Source: Microbacterium hominis NBRC 15708
GTDB taxonomy: Bacteria > Actinomycetota > Actinomycetes > Actinomycetales > Microbacteriaceae
Assembly: GCF_001592125.1 (NCBI RefSeq)
Contig: NZ_BCWI01000014.1
Span: 39,919 to 103,918, forward strand
Length of the DNA: 64,000 nt
Direction of reading: 5' to 3'
Under the pieces are notes generated by a model, which was not told the origin of the DNA, did no database searches, and was given only the letters and a program-made list of their open reading frames with translations. Every line of letters starts with the position of its first letter. Positions within the stretch are counted from its first letter, which is position 1. Shown in pieces: positions 7,484-15,618 of the stretch. The position numbers and the translations under genes were made by a program.

Positions 7484-10059
7484 TGACCGACCAGTCCGAC
7501 GGAAGGATGGACAGGATGGATCGCGACCGTTTCCCGATCGACCCGTGGCGTCTGGTGGAGAAGCGCTTCTCGCTCGACGACGTCGGCGTCACCGAGACGC
7601 TGTTCGCGCTCGGCAACGGCTACCTGGGCCTGCGAGGCAACCAGCCCGAGGGCCGCCATGCCCACGAGCACGGCACGTTCATCAACGGGTTCCACGAGAT
7701 CTTCCCGATCCGCCACGCGGAGCAGGCCTACGGCTTCGCCGAGGTCGGCCAGACGATCATCAATGCGCCGGATGCCAAGGTCATGCGCGTCTACGTCGAC
7801 GACGAGCCCCTGTCGTTCGACGTCGCCGACATCCGCGAGTACGAGCGCGCCCTCGACATGCGCAACGGGCTCCTCACGCGCCACGTGCGCTGGATGACCC
7901 CCAGCGGCAAGGACGTCGTCATCGATTTCGAGCGCATGGTCTCGTTCGAAGAGCGCCACCTCGCCGTGATGCGTGTCACGGTCACGGTGCTCAACAGCGA
8001 CGCCCCGATCACGGTGAGCTGCCAGATCATCAACCGTCAGGACGGCGAGGACGTGTACGGGGGCTCGGCTCCCGGTGGCGGCCCCGCGAAGGGATTCGAT
8101 CCGCGTAAGGCGGAGAAGATCGAGGACCGCGTGCTCCAGCCCGAGGAGTACTGGCAGGAGGGCGACCGTGCCGCGCTCGCCTACCGCGTGACCGCGTCGG
8201 GGATGACGATGTCGGTGGTCGCCGACCACGTGATCGAGACGGACAACGAGTACTCGTCGCGCACGCTCATCGAGCCCGACATCGCCAAGAACGTCTACCG
8301 GGTGCAGGCGAAGGCCGGGGTGCCCGTGACGGTCACCAAGCTCGTCAGCTATCACACGTCGCGCGGGGTGCCCGCTCGCGAGCTGGTCGACCGCGGACGC
8401 CGCGCGCTGGACCGCGTGGCGGCCGAGGGCATCGAGCGCCAGTTCGAGCGTCAGCGCGAGTGGATGTCGGCCTTCTGGGACCGTTCCGACGTCGTCATCG
8501 GCGGCCACGACGACCTGCAGCAGGCGACGCGCTGGTGCCTCTTCCAGCTCGCGCAGGCCGCGGCGCGCGCCGACGGTCAGGGCGTCCCCGCGAAGGGCGT
8601 GTCGGGCTCGGGCTACAGCGGTCACTATTTCTGGGACACCGAGATCTACGTGCTCCCGTTCCTCATGTACACGACCCCGATCTGGGCGCGCAACGCCCTG
8701 CGGATGCGCTACCTCATGCTGCCGGCCGCGCGTCGTCGTGCGGCGCAGCTCAACGAGGCGGGGGCCCTGTTCCCGTGGCGCACCATCAGCGGCGAGGAGG
8801 CGTCGGCCTACTACGCCGCCGGCACCGCGCAGTACCACATCAACGCGGACGTCAGTTTCGCGCTCGCCAAGTACGTGCGCGCCACCGGCGACGACGAGTT
8901 CCTCTACCGCGAGGGCGTCGACATCGCCGTCGAGACGGCACGGCTGTGGGCGACGCTCGGCTTCTGGCGCTTCACCGAGGACGGCCAGCCCGAGGTGTTC
9001 CACATCCACGGCGTGACCGGCCCGGACGAGTACACGACGGTCGTCAACGACAACCTGTTCACGAACGTGATGGCGCGCTTCAATCTGCGCTTCGCGGCGC
9101 GTGCGGTACGCGAGATGGCAGAGGACGCTCCCGAGCACTACGCGCAGATGGTCGAGCGGCTCTCCTTCGACCCGGCGGAGGCCGACGCGTGGGATGCCGC
9201 GGCCGAGGCCATGCACATCCCGTACAGCGAGGGCCTCGGCATCCACCCGCAGGATGAGGTGTTCCTCGAGCGCGAGGTATGGGATCTCGAGAACACGCCG
9301 CGCGAGCAGCGTCCGCTGCTGCTGCACTTCCACCCGCTCGTGATCTACCGCTACCAGGTGCTGAAGCAGGCGGATGTCGTGCTGGCGCTGTATCTGCAGG
9401 GCAACCACTTCACCGACGAGGAGAAGCTCGCCGACTTCGAGTACTACGACCCGCTGACCACGGGCGACTCGACGCTGTCCGCGGTGGTCCAGGCGATCCT
9501 CGCCGCGGAGGTCGGTTACCAGGACCTCGCGCGCGAGTACTTCTCGCAGTCGATCTTCGTCGACCTCGGCGACCTGCATCACAACGCCGCGGACGGCGTG
9601 CACGTCGCGTCAGCCGGCGGGGTGTGGACCGCGCTCGTCGCCGGCTTCGGCGGCATGCGCGACCACTACGGCGAGTTGAGCTTCGACCCGCGTCTGCCGA
9701 AGGACTGGCCGTCGCTCTCGTTCTCCCTCCAGTGGCAGGGGACGAGTCTGAAGGTCGAGATCACCGCCGACGAGTTGCGCGTGGATGCCGGTGCCGGCGA
9801 GCCCGTCGCGTTCTCGGTGCGGGGCGAGTCGCTCGTCGTGCAGCCGGGCGCCACGGTGGTCGTGCCGTTGCGCGGCCAGGGGCCGGAGCTGTCGGGCCGC
9901 CCCACGATCAGCGACATCGGTGAGGCGCTGCGTGAGGACGGCACACTGCTGTCGGCCTCGGTCCCCACGATGACCACCTCGATCCCGGTGATCACCGGCA
10001 GCATCCCGGTGGTCGGTGCGGTCACGGGCGACGACGCGAACCTCGGCATCGACTCGTAG
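7483..10059 (+). CDS. Glycoside hydrolase family 65 phosphorylase (maltose/trehalose/kojibiose type)
   Basis: An 858-aa GH65 enzyme: N-terminal beta-sandwich (about residues 20-330), then the (alpha/alpha)6 catalytic barrel. The general acid is Glu516 in VTGPDEYTTVVNDN, which aligns with the GPDEY motif of maltose phosphorylases. These enzymes split an alpha-linked glucose disaccharide with phosphate to give beta-glucose 1-phosphate. ATG 7483 is coupled to the HAD gene (TGATG); an alternative ATG a few codons on (MDRDRFPIDPW) follows a GGAAGG and may be the true start. The exact disaccharide cannot be read from sequence. The last 45 or so residues (TTSIPVITGSIPVVG) are a low-complexity tail beyond the family fold. 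Confidence 0.92.
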   Translation: MTDQSDGRMDRMDRDRFPIDPWRLVEKRFSLDDVGVTETLFALGNGYLGLRGNQPEGRHAHEHGTFINGFHEIFPIRHAEQAYGFAEVGQTIINAPDAKVMRVYVDDEPLSFDVADIREYERALDMRNGLLTRHVRWMTPSGKDVVIDFERMVSFEERHLAVMRVTVTVLNSDAPITVSCQIINRQDGEDVYGGSAPGGGPAKGFDPRKAEKIEDRVLQPEEYWQEGDRAALAYRVTASGMTMSVVADHVIETDNEYSSRTLIEPDIAKNVYRVQAKAGVPVTVTKLVSYHTSRGVPARELVDRGRRALDRVAAEGIERQFERQREWMSAFWDRSDVVIGGHDDLQQATRWCLFQLAQAAARADGQGVPAKGVSGSGYSGHYFWDTEIYVLPFLMYTTPIWARNALRMRYLMLPAARRRAAQLNEAGALFPWRTISGEEASAYYAAGTAQYHINADVSFALAKYVRATGDDEFLYREGVDIAVETARLWATLGFWRFTEDGQPEVFHIHGVTGPDEYTTVVNDNLFTNVMARFNLRFAARAVREMAEDAPEHYAQMVERLSFDPAEADAWDAAAEAMHIPYSEGLGIHPQDEVFLEREVWDLENTPREQRPLLLHFHPLVIYRYQVLKQADVVLALYLQGNHFTDEEKLADFEYYDPLTTGDSTLSAVVQAILAAEVGYQDLAREYFSQSIFVDLGDLHHNAADGVHVASAGGVWTALVAGFGGMRDHYGELSFDPRLPKDWPSLSFSLQWQGTSLKVEITADELRVDAGAGEPVAFSVRGESLVVQPGATVVVPLRGQGPELSGRPTISDIGEALREDGTLLSASVPTMTTSIPVITGSIPVVGAVTGDDANLGIDS

Positions 10060-10083
10060 CGGTGCGACCCGGTCGCCGATGTG

Positions 10084-10101
10084 CCCGCGTTTCGGCGCGG
10101 G
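10084..10101. terminator. Possible hairpin between convergent genes
   Basis: CCCGCG (10084-10089) pairs with CGCGGG (10096-10101) around a TTTCGG loop, in the 42-nt gap between the GH65 gene and the convergent HNH gene. There is no T-tract on either strand, so termination is uncertain. Confidence 0.35.
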
Positions 10102-11538
10102 TCAGAACGGCGGCGGGTCCTCCGCGGCGGGGACGAACCTGACGGTGGCCGGTGGGCGGTCGCGGTAGTGGTGTCCGGCCGGGCTCGTCCACTCGAGCGT
10201 GCCGTTTCCGAGGTGCCGGACGCGCCACGCCGTGTGGTGCTTCGTCGTATGGTGCCGCCGGCACAGGTGGGCGAGGTTGTCGTGGGCGGTGGCGCCGCCG
10301 TGCGCGGCCGCGGTCGTGTGGTCGATGTCGCACCGCTGCGCGGGGCGGGTGCAGCCGGGGGTGCGGCAGTGCTCGTCGCGGGCGGTGAGATAGCGGCGTA
10401 GCTCCGCGCTGGGGCGGTACCGGTCCACCGCGCGGACTTCACCGGTGTGCGGGTCGGTGAAGATCCGGTCCCAGCCGGGGGCGAGCCCCGCGAGGCGACG
10501 GGCGAAAGATGTGGCGATCGGGCCGTACCCCGCCAGCAGGGCCGGGCCACCGGTCGGGTCGCCGGCGAGGGTGAGGGCGGGGACCGTGACGTGGATCCGC
10601 GCCGCGACGGCCTCGAGGCCGTCGCCGGTCGCGCGGGTCGTCGGTCGGCCGGTGAGCACCAGGTCGCTGAAGACGTCCGCGCGCACCTGCGCCAGCGTGC
10701 GGGCGTCCGCCCGGTGGCGGCTGCCGGTTCGCCCGCCCGTTCCCGGGCCGGTTCCCCTGCCGTCCCCGGTGACCACGGCATCCTCGTCGCCGTCGTGTCC
10801 GCCATCGGGATCGGCGTCGGCCCGCGGCGGGGCCGCGTCGGCCTCCGCCTCCGGCTCGCGGTCGAGGATCGCGCGGGCACGGGTGGTCAGGGCGTCGTGG
10901 ATCGCGTGGGCGAGCGGGGCCGGGAGGTCGGCGATCAACCTCGCCATCCCGTCGTCGAGGTCGAACAGGCGCACCGAGCGCTCATCGAAGCCCCGACGGG
11001 CGGACTGCTCGAACGCGGCCGGGTCGATGCTCGCGGCGATCGCCGTGATCGCCGGCGCCGCGCGCGTCGGGGATTCGGATCGGGCGACCTCCAGCGCACG
11101 ATCCTCGAACCGCGCGCGATCCTCGTCGCCGGTGAGCATGGTCCCGGTCCTGCTGATCGCCCAGGCATGACCGGCGTCGATCTCACCGGCCGCCCACGCC
11201 GCATGGGTGCGGGAGAACGAGGTCTTCAGCTGATGCGCATCGGACATCCGCCGCTGCACGCCCCTGTCGGAAGCCCGGATCGCCATGCCCAGTTCGAGGC
11301 ACACTTCGCGCACCGGGAGATCCGCGTCTCCCATCCGCAGAGTCCGGCCCTGTTGCTGGGCCTCCTGCCGTGACACCGCCACCCGCTCTGCGACGAGCTC
11401 GACCGCCGCCGCGAGCACGGCCGCTTCCTCCGCCTGCGCTGCGGCGATGCGGCGCCGGGCCGCCCGCAGGCGCGTCACCAGATCATCCAACGCCGGCCAG
11501 GCCGAACCCCGAGCCGGGGCATCCGGGATCGCGTGCAT
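10102..11538 (-). CDS. DUF222/HNH endonuclease domain protein (13E12 family)
   Basis: A 478-aa protein with an alpha-helical DUF222 N-terminal region and a C-terminal HNH nuclease module: C-R-T-P-G-C, then CDIDHTTAAAHGG and NLAHLCRRHHTTKH (about residues 400-440). The His and Cys residues of the HNH metal site are present. ATG 11538 (MHAIPDAP) has GGAGG 6 nt upstream. This is the 13E12-repeat family that is abundant in Mycobacterium and Microbacteriaceae; the biological role is not established. A strong promoter with an embedded SOS-like box lies upstream, pointing to DNA-damage induction. Confidence 0.92.
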   Translation of the reverse strand: MHAIPDAPARGSAWPALDDLVTRLRAARRRIAAAQAEEAAVLAAAVELVAERVAVSRQEAQQQGRTLRMGDADLPVREVCLELGMAIRASDRGVQRRMSDAHQLKTSFSRTHAAWAAGEIDAGHAWAISRTGTMLTGDEDRARFEDRALEVARSESPTRAAPAITAIAASIDPAAFEQSARRGFDERSVRLFDLDDGMARLIADLPAPLAHAIHDALTTRARAILDREPEAEADAAPPRADADPDGGHDGDEDAVVTGDGRGTGPGTGGRTGSRHRADARTLAQVRADVFSDLVLTGRPTTRATGDGLEAVAARIHVTVPALTLAGDPTGGPALLAGYGPIATSFARRLAGLAPGWDRIFTDPHTGEVRAVDRYRPSAELRRYLTARDEHCRTPGCTRPAQRCDIDHTTAAAHGGATAHDNLAHLCRRHHTTKHHTAWRVRHLGNGTLEWTSPAGHHYRDRPPATVRFVPAAEDPPPF

Positions 11539-11615
11539 CGTCACCTCCGCCCGGCCGAGACCGGGAGGCAGAACCCGCTGAAACGAGGTGGGCACGCGCG
11601 GGACTTCTCCGCCCC

Positions 11616-11644
11616 AGTATAGAACAAAGATTCGAAGAATGCAA
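11616..11644 (-). promoter_or_regulatory. Promoter of the DUF222/HNH gene
   Basis: Read on the minus strand: -35 TTGCAT (11644-11639), a 17-nt spacer and -10 TATACT (11621-11616). This near-ideal sigma70-like promoter sits in an A+T-rich patch that stands out from the surrounding high GC. Confidence 0.7.
11620..11635 (-). promoter_or_regulatory. LexA/SOS-like operator
   Basis: On the minus strand the spacer reads TCGAATCTTTGTTCTA. The actinobacterial SOS box is TCGAAC-N4-GTTCGA, so two positions differ. It lies between -35 and -10, where a repressor would block transcription. 13E12-family genes of M. tuberculosis are known to carry SOS boxes. Confidence 0.55.
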
Positions 11645-11666
11645 CGGGTTCGGAAGAGACGTCGCA

Positions 11667-12386
11667 TCACGCGACGTACGGTGCGACGTCCTCGGCGACG
11701 GGGGTCAGCCGACCGAGCAGCTCGTCCGCCTCGACGATCCGGTGCCGCGGGCCGGAGAAGGCCAGCGCGCCGGCGATGCCGCCGTCGGCGCCGCGGAGGG
11801 GGACGGCCAGGCATCCGAACCCCGCCACGCCGCCGTCGAGCCGGCGCACACCGCCGATCCGCGCGAGCTCGGCCGCCGCGGTCGTCGCGGTGGGTCCGCA
11901 ATCGCCCGCGGCGACCAGCATGAGGGCGCCGAGCGCGTAGCGCTCCGGCTCGCGCGCGAGGCGCACCGGATCGCTGAAGGGGAAATCGGGGTCCTCGTCG
12001 AGCAACTGCACGCGGCGGTCGACGTACACGGCGACATGGACGCCTCCTCGTATGGTCGATCGCGCGTCGGCGACCATGTCGTGGGCGCGGGTGGGCAGTC
12101 GAGCGGGGGCGGCGGCCGCGGCCAGCTGCGCCACCTTCGACCCCAGCGCGAATCCGGACAGATCGGGGGTGCGAACGAGGTACTCGTCCTCGACGAGCAG
12201 GTTGAGCAGACGGTAGGTCGTCGCGCGCGGCAGTGCGAGCCGTGTCGAGAGCTCGCGCGCCGTCACGCCGGCGCCGAGCTCCGCGACCGCTTCGAGCACC
12301 GTGAGCGCGCTGTGGATCGCGCGCGGCTGGCGCGCGGAGAGCGTCGGCTGCGAGGGGCCGGCGCGTGTCTCAGCCATCCCGGTCAT
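11667..12386 (-). CDS. IclR-family transcriptional regulator
   Basis: A 239-aa regulator. The N-terminal winged HTH (about residues 25-75) includes AVAELGAGVTARELSTRL and ATTYRLLNLLVEDEYL, and the C-terminal IclR effector domain ends VAEDVAPYVA. ATG 12386 overlaps the end of the APC permease gene; ATG 12377 (MAETR) is an alternative start and neither has a clear Shine-Dalgarno. Being co-transcribed downstream of the permease and next to a copper amine oxidase cluster suggests it senses an amine or its breakdown product and controls both directions (inference). Confidence 0.85.
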   Translation of the reverse strand: MTGMAETRAGPSQPTLSARQPRAIHSALTVLEAVAELGAGVTARELSTRLALPRATTYRLLNLLVEDEYLVRTPDLSGFALGSKVAQLAAAAAPARLPTRAHDMVADARSTIRGGVHVAVYVDRRVQLLDEDPDFPFSDPVRLAREPERYALGALMLVAAGDCGPTATTAAAELARIGGVRRLDGGVAGFGCLAVPLRGADGGIAGALAFSGPRHRIVEADELLGRLTPVAEDVAPYVA

Positions 12387-13857
12387 CTCGTGCGATGCCG
12401 CCGAGCACGGCCGCGGCGACGGGGACGTCGTACGCCCCCAACGGGCCGATCGGGCGGCGCAGGCGCCACGCGATCAGCGCGGCCGAGACGGCGCCGACCG
12501 CGGCGGCGATCCACACGGCGGCGCTGCCCGCCGCGATGTCGGCCGCCGCGAAGGCGACCACGGCCCCCGACAGCGCGACGGCCGCGCACAGGGCCGTCAC
12601 GGCGACGAGCGGCGTCAGCTCCCCGATCCTGCGCAGGAACAGCGGCACCGCGATGCAGGCGAACACGTACGAGACGATGTAGCCGATGCCGCCGAGGGCG
12701 ATCGTGATGTGCATCGCGTCGCGGAGGTCGACGCCGCAGACGACGAGCGCCAGCGGGACGCCGACCACCGCGGGCAGGGCGATCGCGATGGCGCCGATGG
12801 GCGTGCCGTAGCGCGCGTGGGTGCGTCCCGCGAGGCGCGGCATGACGTCGTCGCGTCCCATCGCGAACAGCACCCTCGCCAACGCCGTGGTCGACCCGAT
12901 GGCGCACGCCAGGAAGGATGCCGCGATGCCGAGGTCGGCGACGCTCGCCCACCCGCCGATGCCGAACGCGTCGGCGAGCTCGTTGAGCGGCGACGCGCTG
13001 GCGGCGAAGTCGCGGCCCAGCGCGGCGAACCCGGCGACCTGGGCGGCCGCGGCCAGGAGGTAGAGCAGGAGCGAGATCACGACGGTGGCGCGGACGGCGC
13101 GGGGGATCGTCCGTAGCGGGGTGCGCGCCTCCACCCCGAGCGTCGCCGCGCTCTCGAACCCGACGTAGGCGGTCAGGGCGATGAGCGCCCCGGCGCCCAC
13201 GCCCAGCGGCGTGTCGGCGGCGGGCGACGGCAGCAGCGCCGCCGGATCGACCGGACCGATCCGCGTCAGCAGCACCACGAGCAGGACGACGATGAGCACG
13301 ACGGAGGCGAACTCCACGAGCAGCGCGACGCGAGCGGAGAGGCGTATGCCGCGGACGAGCACGAGAGTCAGCAGTCCCGCCTCGGCCAGCAGGACGCAGG
13401 CGATCCCGAGCGGTGCGTCGGCGGCCGGCCAGAACGGCCGGAGCAGGAGGGCGGTGTAATAGGCGCCGCCGAGGAGCGCGAACATCGCGACGGCGGCGTA
13501 CCCGACCACGGCGGCGGTTCCCGTCGCGAGTCCGCCCGCCGGCCCGAGTCCGCGCGCCGCGTACGTGTACAGCGCGCCCGACGCGGCGAGGCGGCGCGCG
13601 AACTGGCCGACGGCCGAGGCGACCAGCAGGCTCAGGACCCCGGCGACGAGCACCGACACGATGACGCCACCGGGCGACACGCCGGCGACCAGGACCGTGA
13701 CCGTGGTCGCCGCCGCGGCCGGGGCGACGGCGGCGACCGACTGCGCCATCACGTCGATGAACCCGACGCTGCGCCGGTCCAGGCCGTGCAGCGGTGAGCG
13801 TCCGCCGAAGTCGCGGACCGGCGCGGGGCTGCGGATCGCGCGCTCCAGTGCGGTCAT
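12370..13857 (-). CDS. APC-family amino acid/amine permease
   Basis: A 495-aa integral membrane protein with about 12 hydrophobic segments. The first is near residue 30 (FIDVMAQSVAAVAPAAAATT), and GFESAATLGVEARTPLRTIPRA (about 240-260) is the typical APC cytoplasmic-loop sequence. ATG 13857 has a perfect GGAGG 8 nt upstream; the frame is open a little further but lacks coding character. It is divergent from a second APC permease and upstream of the IclR gene. Substrate is not determinable; the neighbouring amine oxidase suggests a primary amine or aromatic amino acid. Confidence 0.88.
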   Translation of the reverse strand: MTALERAIRSPAPVRDFGGRSPLHGLDRRSVGFIDVMAQSVAAVAPAAAATTVTVLVAGVSPGGVIVSVLVAGVLSLLVASAVGQFARRLAASGALYTYAARGLGPAGGLATGTAAVVGYAAVAMFALLGGAYYTALLLRPFWPAADAPLGIACVLLAEAGLLTLVLVRGIRLSARVALLVEFASVVLIVVLLVVLLTRIGPVDPAALLPSPAADTPLGVGAGALIALTAYVGFESAATLGVEARTPLRTIPRAVRATVVISLLLYLLAAAAQVAGFAALGRDFAASASPLNELADAFGIGGWASVADLGIAASFLACAIGSTTALARVLFAMGRDDVMPRLAGRTHARYGTPIGAIAIALPAVVGVPLALVVCGVDLRDAMHITIALGGIGYIVSYVFACIAVPLFLRRIGELTPLVAVTALCAAVALSGAVVAFAAADIAAGSAAVWIAAAVGAVSAALIAWRLRRPIGPLGAYDVPVAAAVLGGIARDDRDG

Positions 13858-13876
13858 CGTCCCTCCTTGCCCGCCG

Positions 13877-13882
13877 ATGCTA
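13877..13882 (-). promoter_or_regulatory. -10 element of the APC permease-iclR unit
   Basis: TAGCAT on the minus strand, about 20 nt upstream of ATG 13857 and just before the GGAGG. No clear -35. Confidence 0.4.
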
Positions 13883-13981
13883 GGGCGGCGCCGTTGCCGC
13901 CCCACGTCTCTCGTGTTTCCGCCTGGTTTCCCCGAATGAGACGCCGTCGGCGGGCCCTCCCATTCCGGGAGCGCGGGATTT

Positions 13982-14006
13982 TCACGGCCCCGAGACGGCG
14001 CCGTGA
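13982..14006. promoter_or_regulatory. Inverted repeat between divergent permeases, possible operator
   Basis: TCACGGC (13982-13988) and GCCGTGA (14000-14006) form a perfect 7-bp inverted repeat with an 11-nt centre in the 219-nt region between two divergent permease genes. The location and two-turn spacing suit a dimeric regulator such as the nearby IclR protein, but there is no direct evidence. Confidence 0.35.
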
Positions 14007-14076
14007 CGGCCCTGCGCGACGATCCCGGTATCCGTTCCTTCCGCCTCGCTCCGCACCCCGATCTGGAGAGGTCATC

Positions 14077-15561
14077 ATGACGAGAATCGACTCACCCGGC
14101 GCCGCCGCGCCGTCCGCCGCGTCGCCCGCCCGCGCCCTGACGGGCTCGCTGGGCGCGACGGCCATCGTCTTCATGGTCGTCGCCGCGGCGTCGCCGCTCA
14201 CCGTCATCGGGGGTGCGGCGCCGCTCGGCATTTTGATCGGAAACGGGGTCGGCTTCCCGGCCCTGTACGCCGTCAGCGCCGTCATCCTGCTGCTGTTCTC
14301 CGTGGGTCTCGCCGCGATGTCGCGGCACATCCCGCGGCCGGGCGCCTTCTTCACCTACGTCGGCTACGGCCTCGGACGTTCGACGGGACTGGCGGCGGCA
14401 TGGATCGCGATGCTGACCTACACGACGATCCAGGTCTCGGTGTACGGCTACGTCGGCTACATCCTCTCCTACACGCTCGCGTCGACGGCCGGGATCTCGC
14501 TGCCGTGGTGGCTGTTCTCGCTGCTGGTCATCGGACTGGTCGGCATCCTCGGCTATCGGCACATCGACCTGTCGAGCAAGGTGCTCGGGGTGCTGCTGAT
14601 CGCGGAGGTCGGTGTCGTCGTCGTGCTCGTCGCCGTCGTGCTGTTCCGTGCCCCCGAGGGGCTGAGCCTCGCCCCCTTCGAGCCCGCCAACATCGCCAGC
14701 GGCTCGCCGGGGGTCGGGCTCATGTTCGCCATCGCGGCCTTCATCGGCTTCGAGGCCACCGCCATCTTCCGCGACGAGGCTCGCGACCCGGATCGCACCA
14801 TCCCGCGGGCCACCTACATGGCCGTGATCGGCATCGGCGTCTTCTACACCGTGGCCTCTTGGGGTCTCGTGATGGCGTGGGGACCGAGCACGATCGTCGA
14901 CGAGGCGGCCGCCGATCCGGGCAGCCTCATCCTGCGCACGATGGCCACCTACCTGGGACCGATCGGGGAGATCGTCACGAACGTGCTGCTGATCACGTCG
15001 ATGTTCGCGTGCGTGCTCTCCTTCCACAACGTCGTCACCCGCTACCAGCACTCGATGGCCACCGCCGGCGTTCTGCCCGAGCGGCTCTCCGCCGTGCACC
15101 ACCGCCACCTGTCGCCGCACGCGTCCTCCATCGTCCAGACCGTCACGGCCGCCGTGCTGACGGGGGTCTTCGCGGCCTTCCAGCTCGACCCGGTGCTGGC
15201 CGTCTTCACGTGGTTCGCCGGCGTCGCCACGCTCGCCATCGCCATCCTCATGGCCGTCACCTCGGTGGCGGTGATCGTCTACTTCCTGAGGCGGCGCTCC
15301 GACCGGCGGGTCTGGAACACGATCGTCGCCCCGGCGCTCGGGTTCGCGGGGCTCGTCATCTCGGCGGCGCTCATCGTCGCCTACTTCCCGATCATGGTCG
15401 GTGATGTGGATGCCGAGGGCGCCCCGGTGTTCGGCGGGCTGAGCTGGTTCCTCATCGGGCTCGTCGTGCTCTTCCCCGCTCTGGGCTACGTCCAGGCCGC
15501 GTGGATCCGCGCGCGCCGCCCCGCCGCCTACGCGAAGCTCACCGACGCCATCGCCGGCTGA
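14077..15561 (+). CDS. APC-family amino acid/amine permease
   Basis: A 494-aa multi-spanning transporter. GSLGATAIVFMVVAAASPLT (about residues 25-45) is the first APC membrane segment, and IGFEATAIFRDEARDPDRTI (about 226-245) is the conserved APC loop. ATG 14077 follows GGAGAG by 6 nt. It lies 57 nt upstream of a copper amine oxidase, so it probably imports that enzyme's amine substrate or the parent amino acid (inference). It is a different paralogue from the divergent permease: they share the fold and loop motif but little else. Confidence 0.9.
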   Translation: MTRIDSPGAAAPSAASPARALTGSLGATAIVFMVVAAASPLTVIGGAAPLGILIGNGVGFPALYAVSAVILLLFSVGLAAMSRHIPRPGAFFTYVGYGLGRSTGLAAAWIAMLTYTTIQVSVYGYVGYILSYTLASTAGISLPWWLFSLLVIGLVGILGYRHIDLSSKVLGVLLIAEVGVVVVLVAVVLFRAPEGLSLAPFEPANIASGSPGVGLMFAIAAFIGFEATAIFRDEARDPDRTIPRATYMAVIGIGVFYTVASWGLVMAWGPSTIVDEAAADPGSLILRTMATYLGPIGEIVTNVLLITSMFACVLSFHNVVTRYQHSMATAGVLPERLSAVHHRHLSPHASSIVQTVTAAVLTGVFAAFQLDPVLAVFTWFAGVATLAIAILMAVTSVAVIVYFLRRRSDRRVWNTIVAPALGFAGLVISAALIVAYFPIMVGDVDAEGAPVFGGLSWFLIGLVVLFPALGYVQAAWIRARRPAAYAKLTDAIAG

Positions 15562-15618
15562 GCACCCTCGAACGCCGCACCCCACGAAAGCCCCACCCCT
15601 CGAACGAAGGACATCCGG

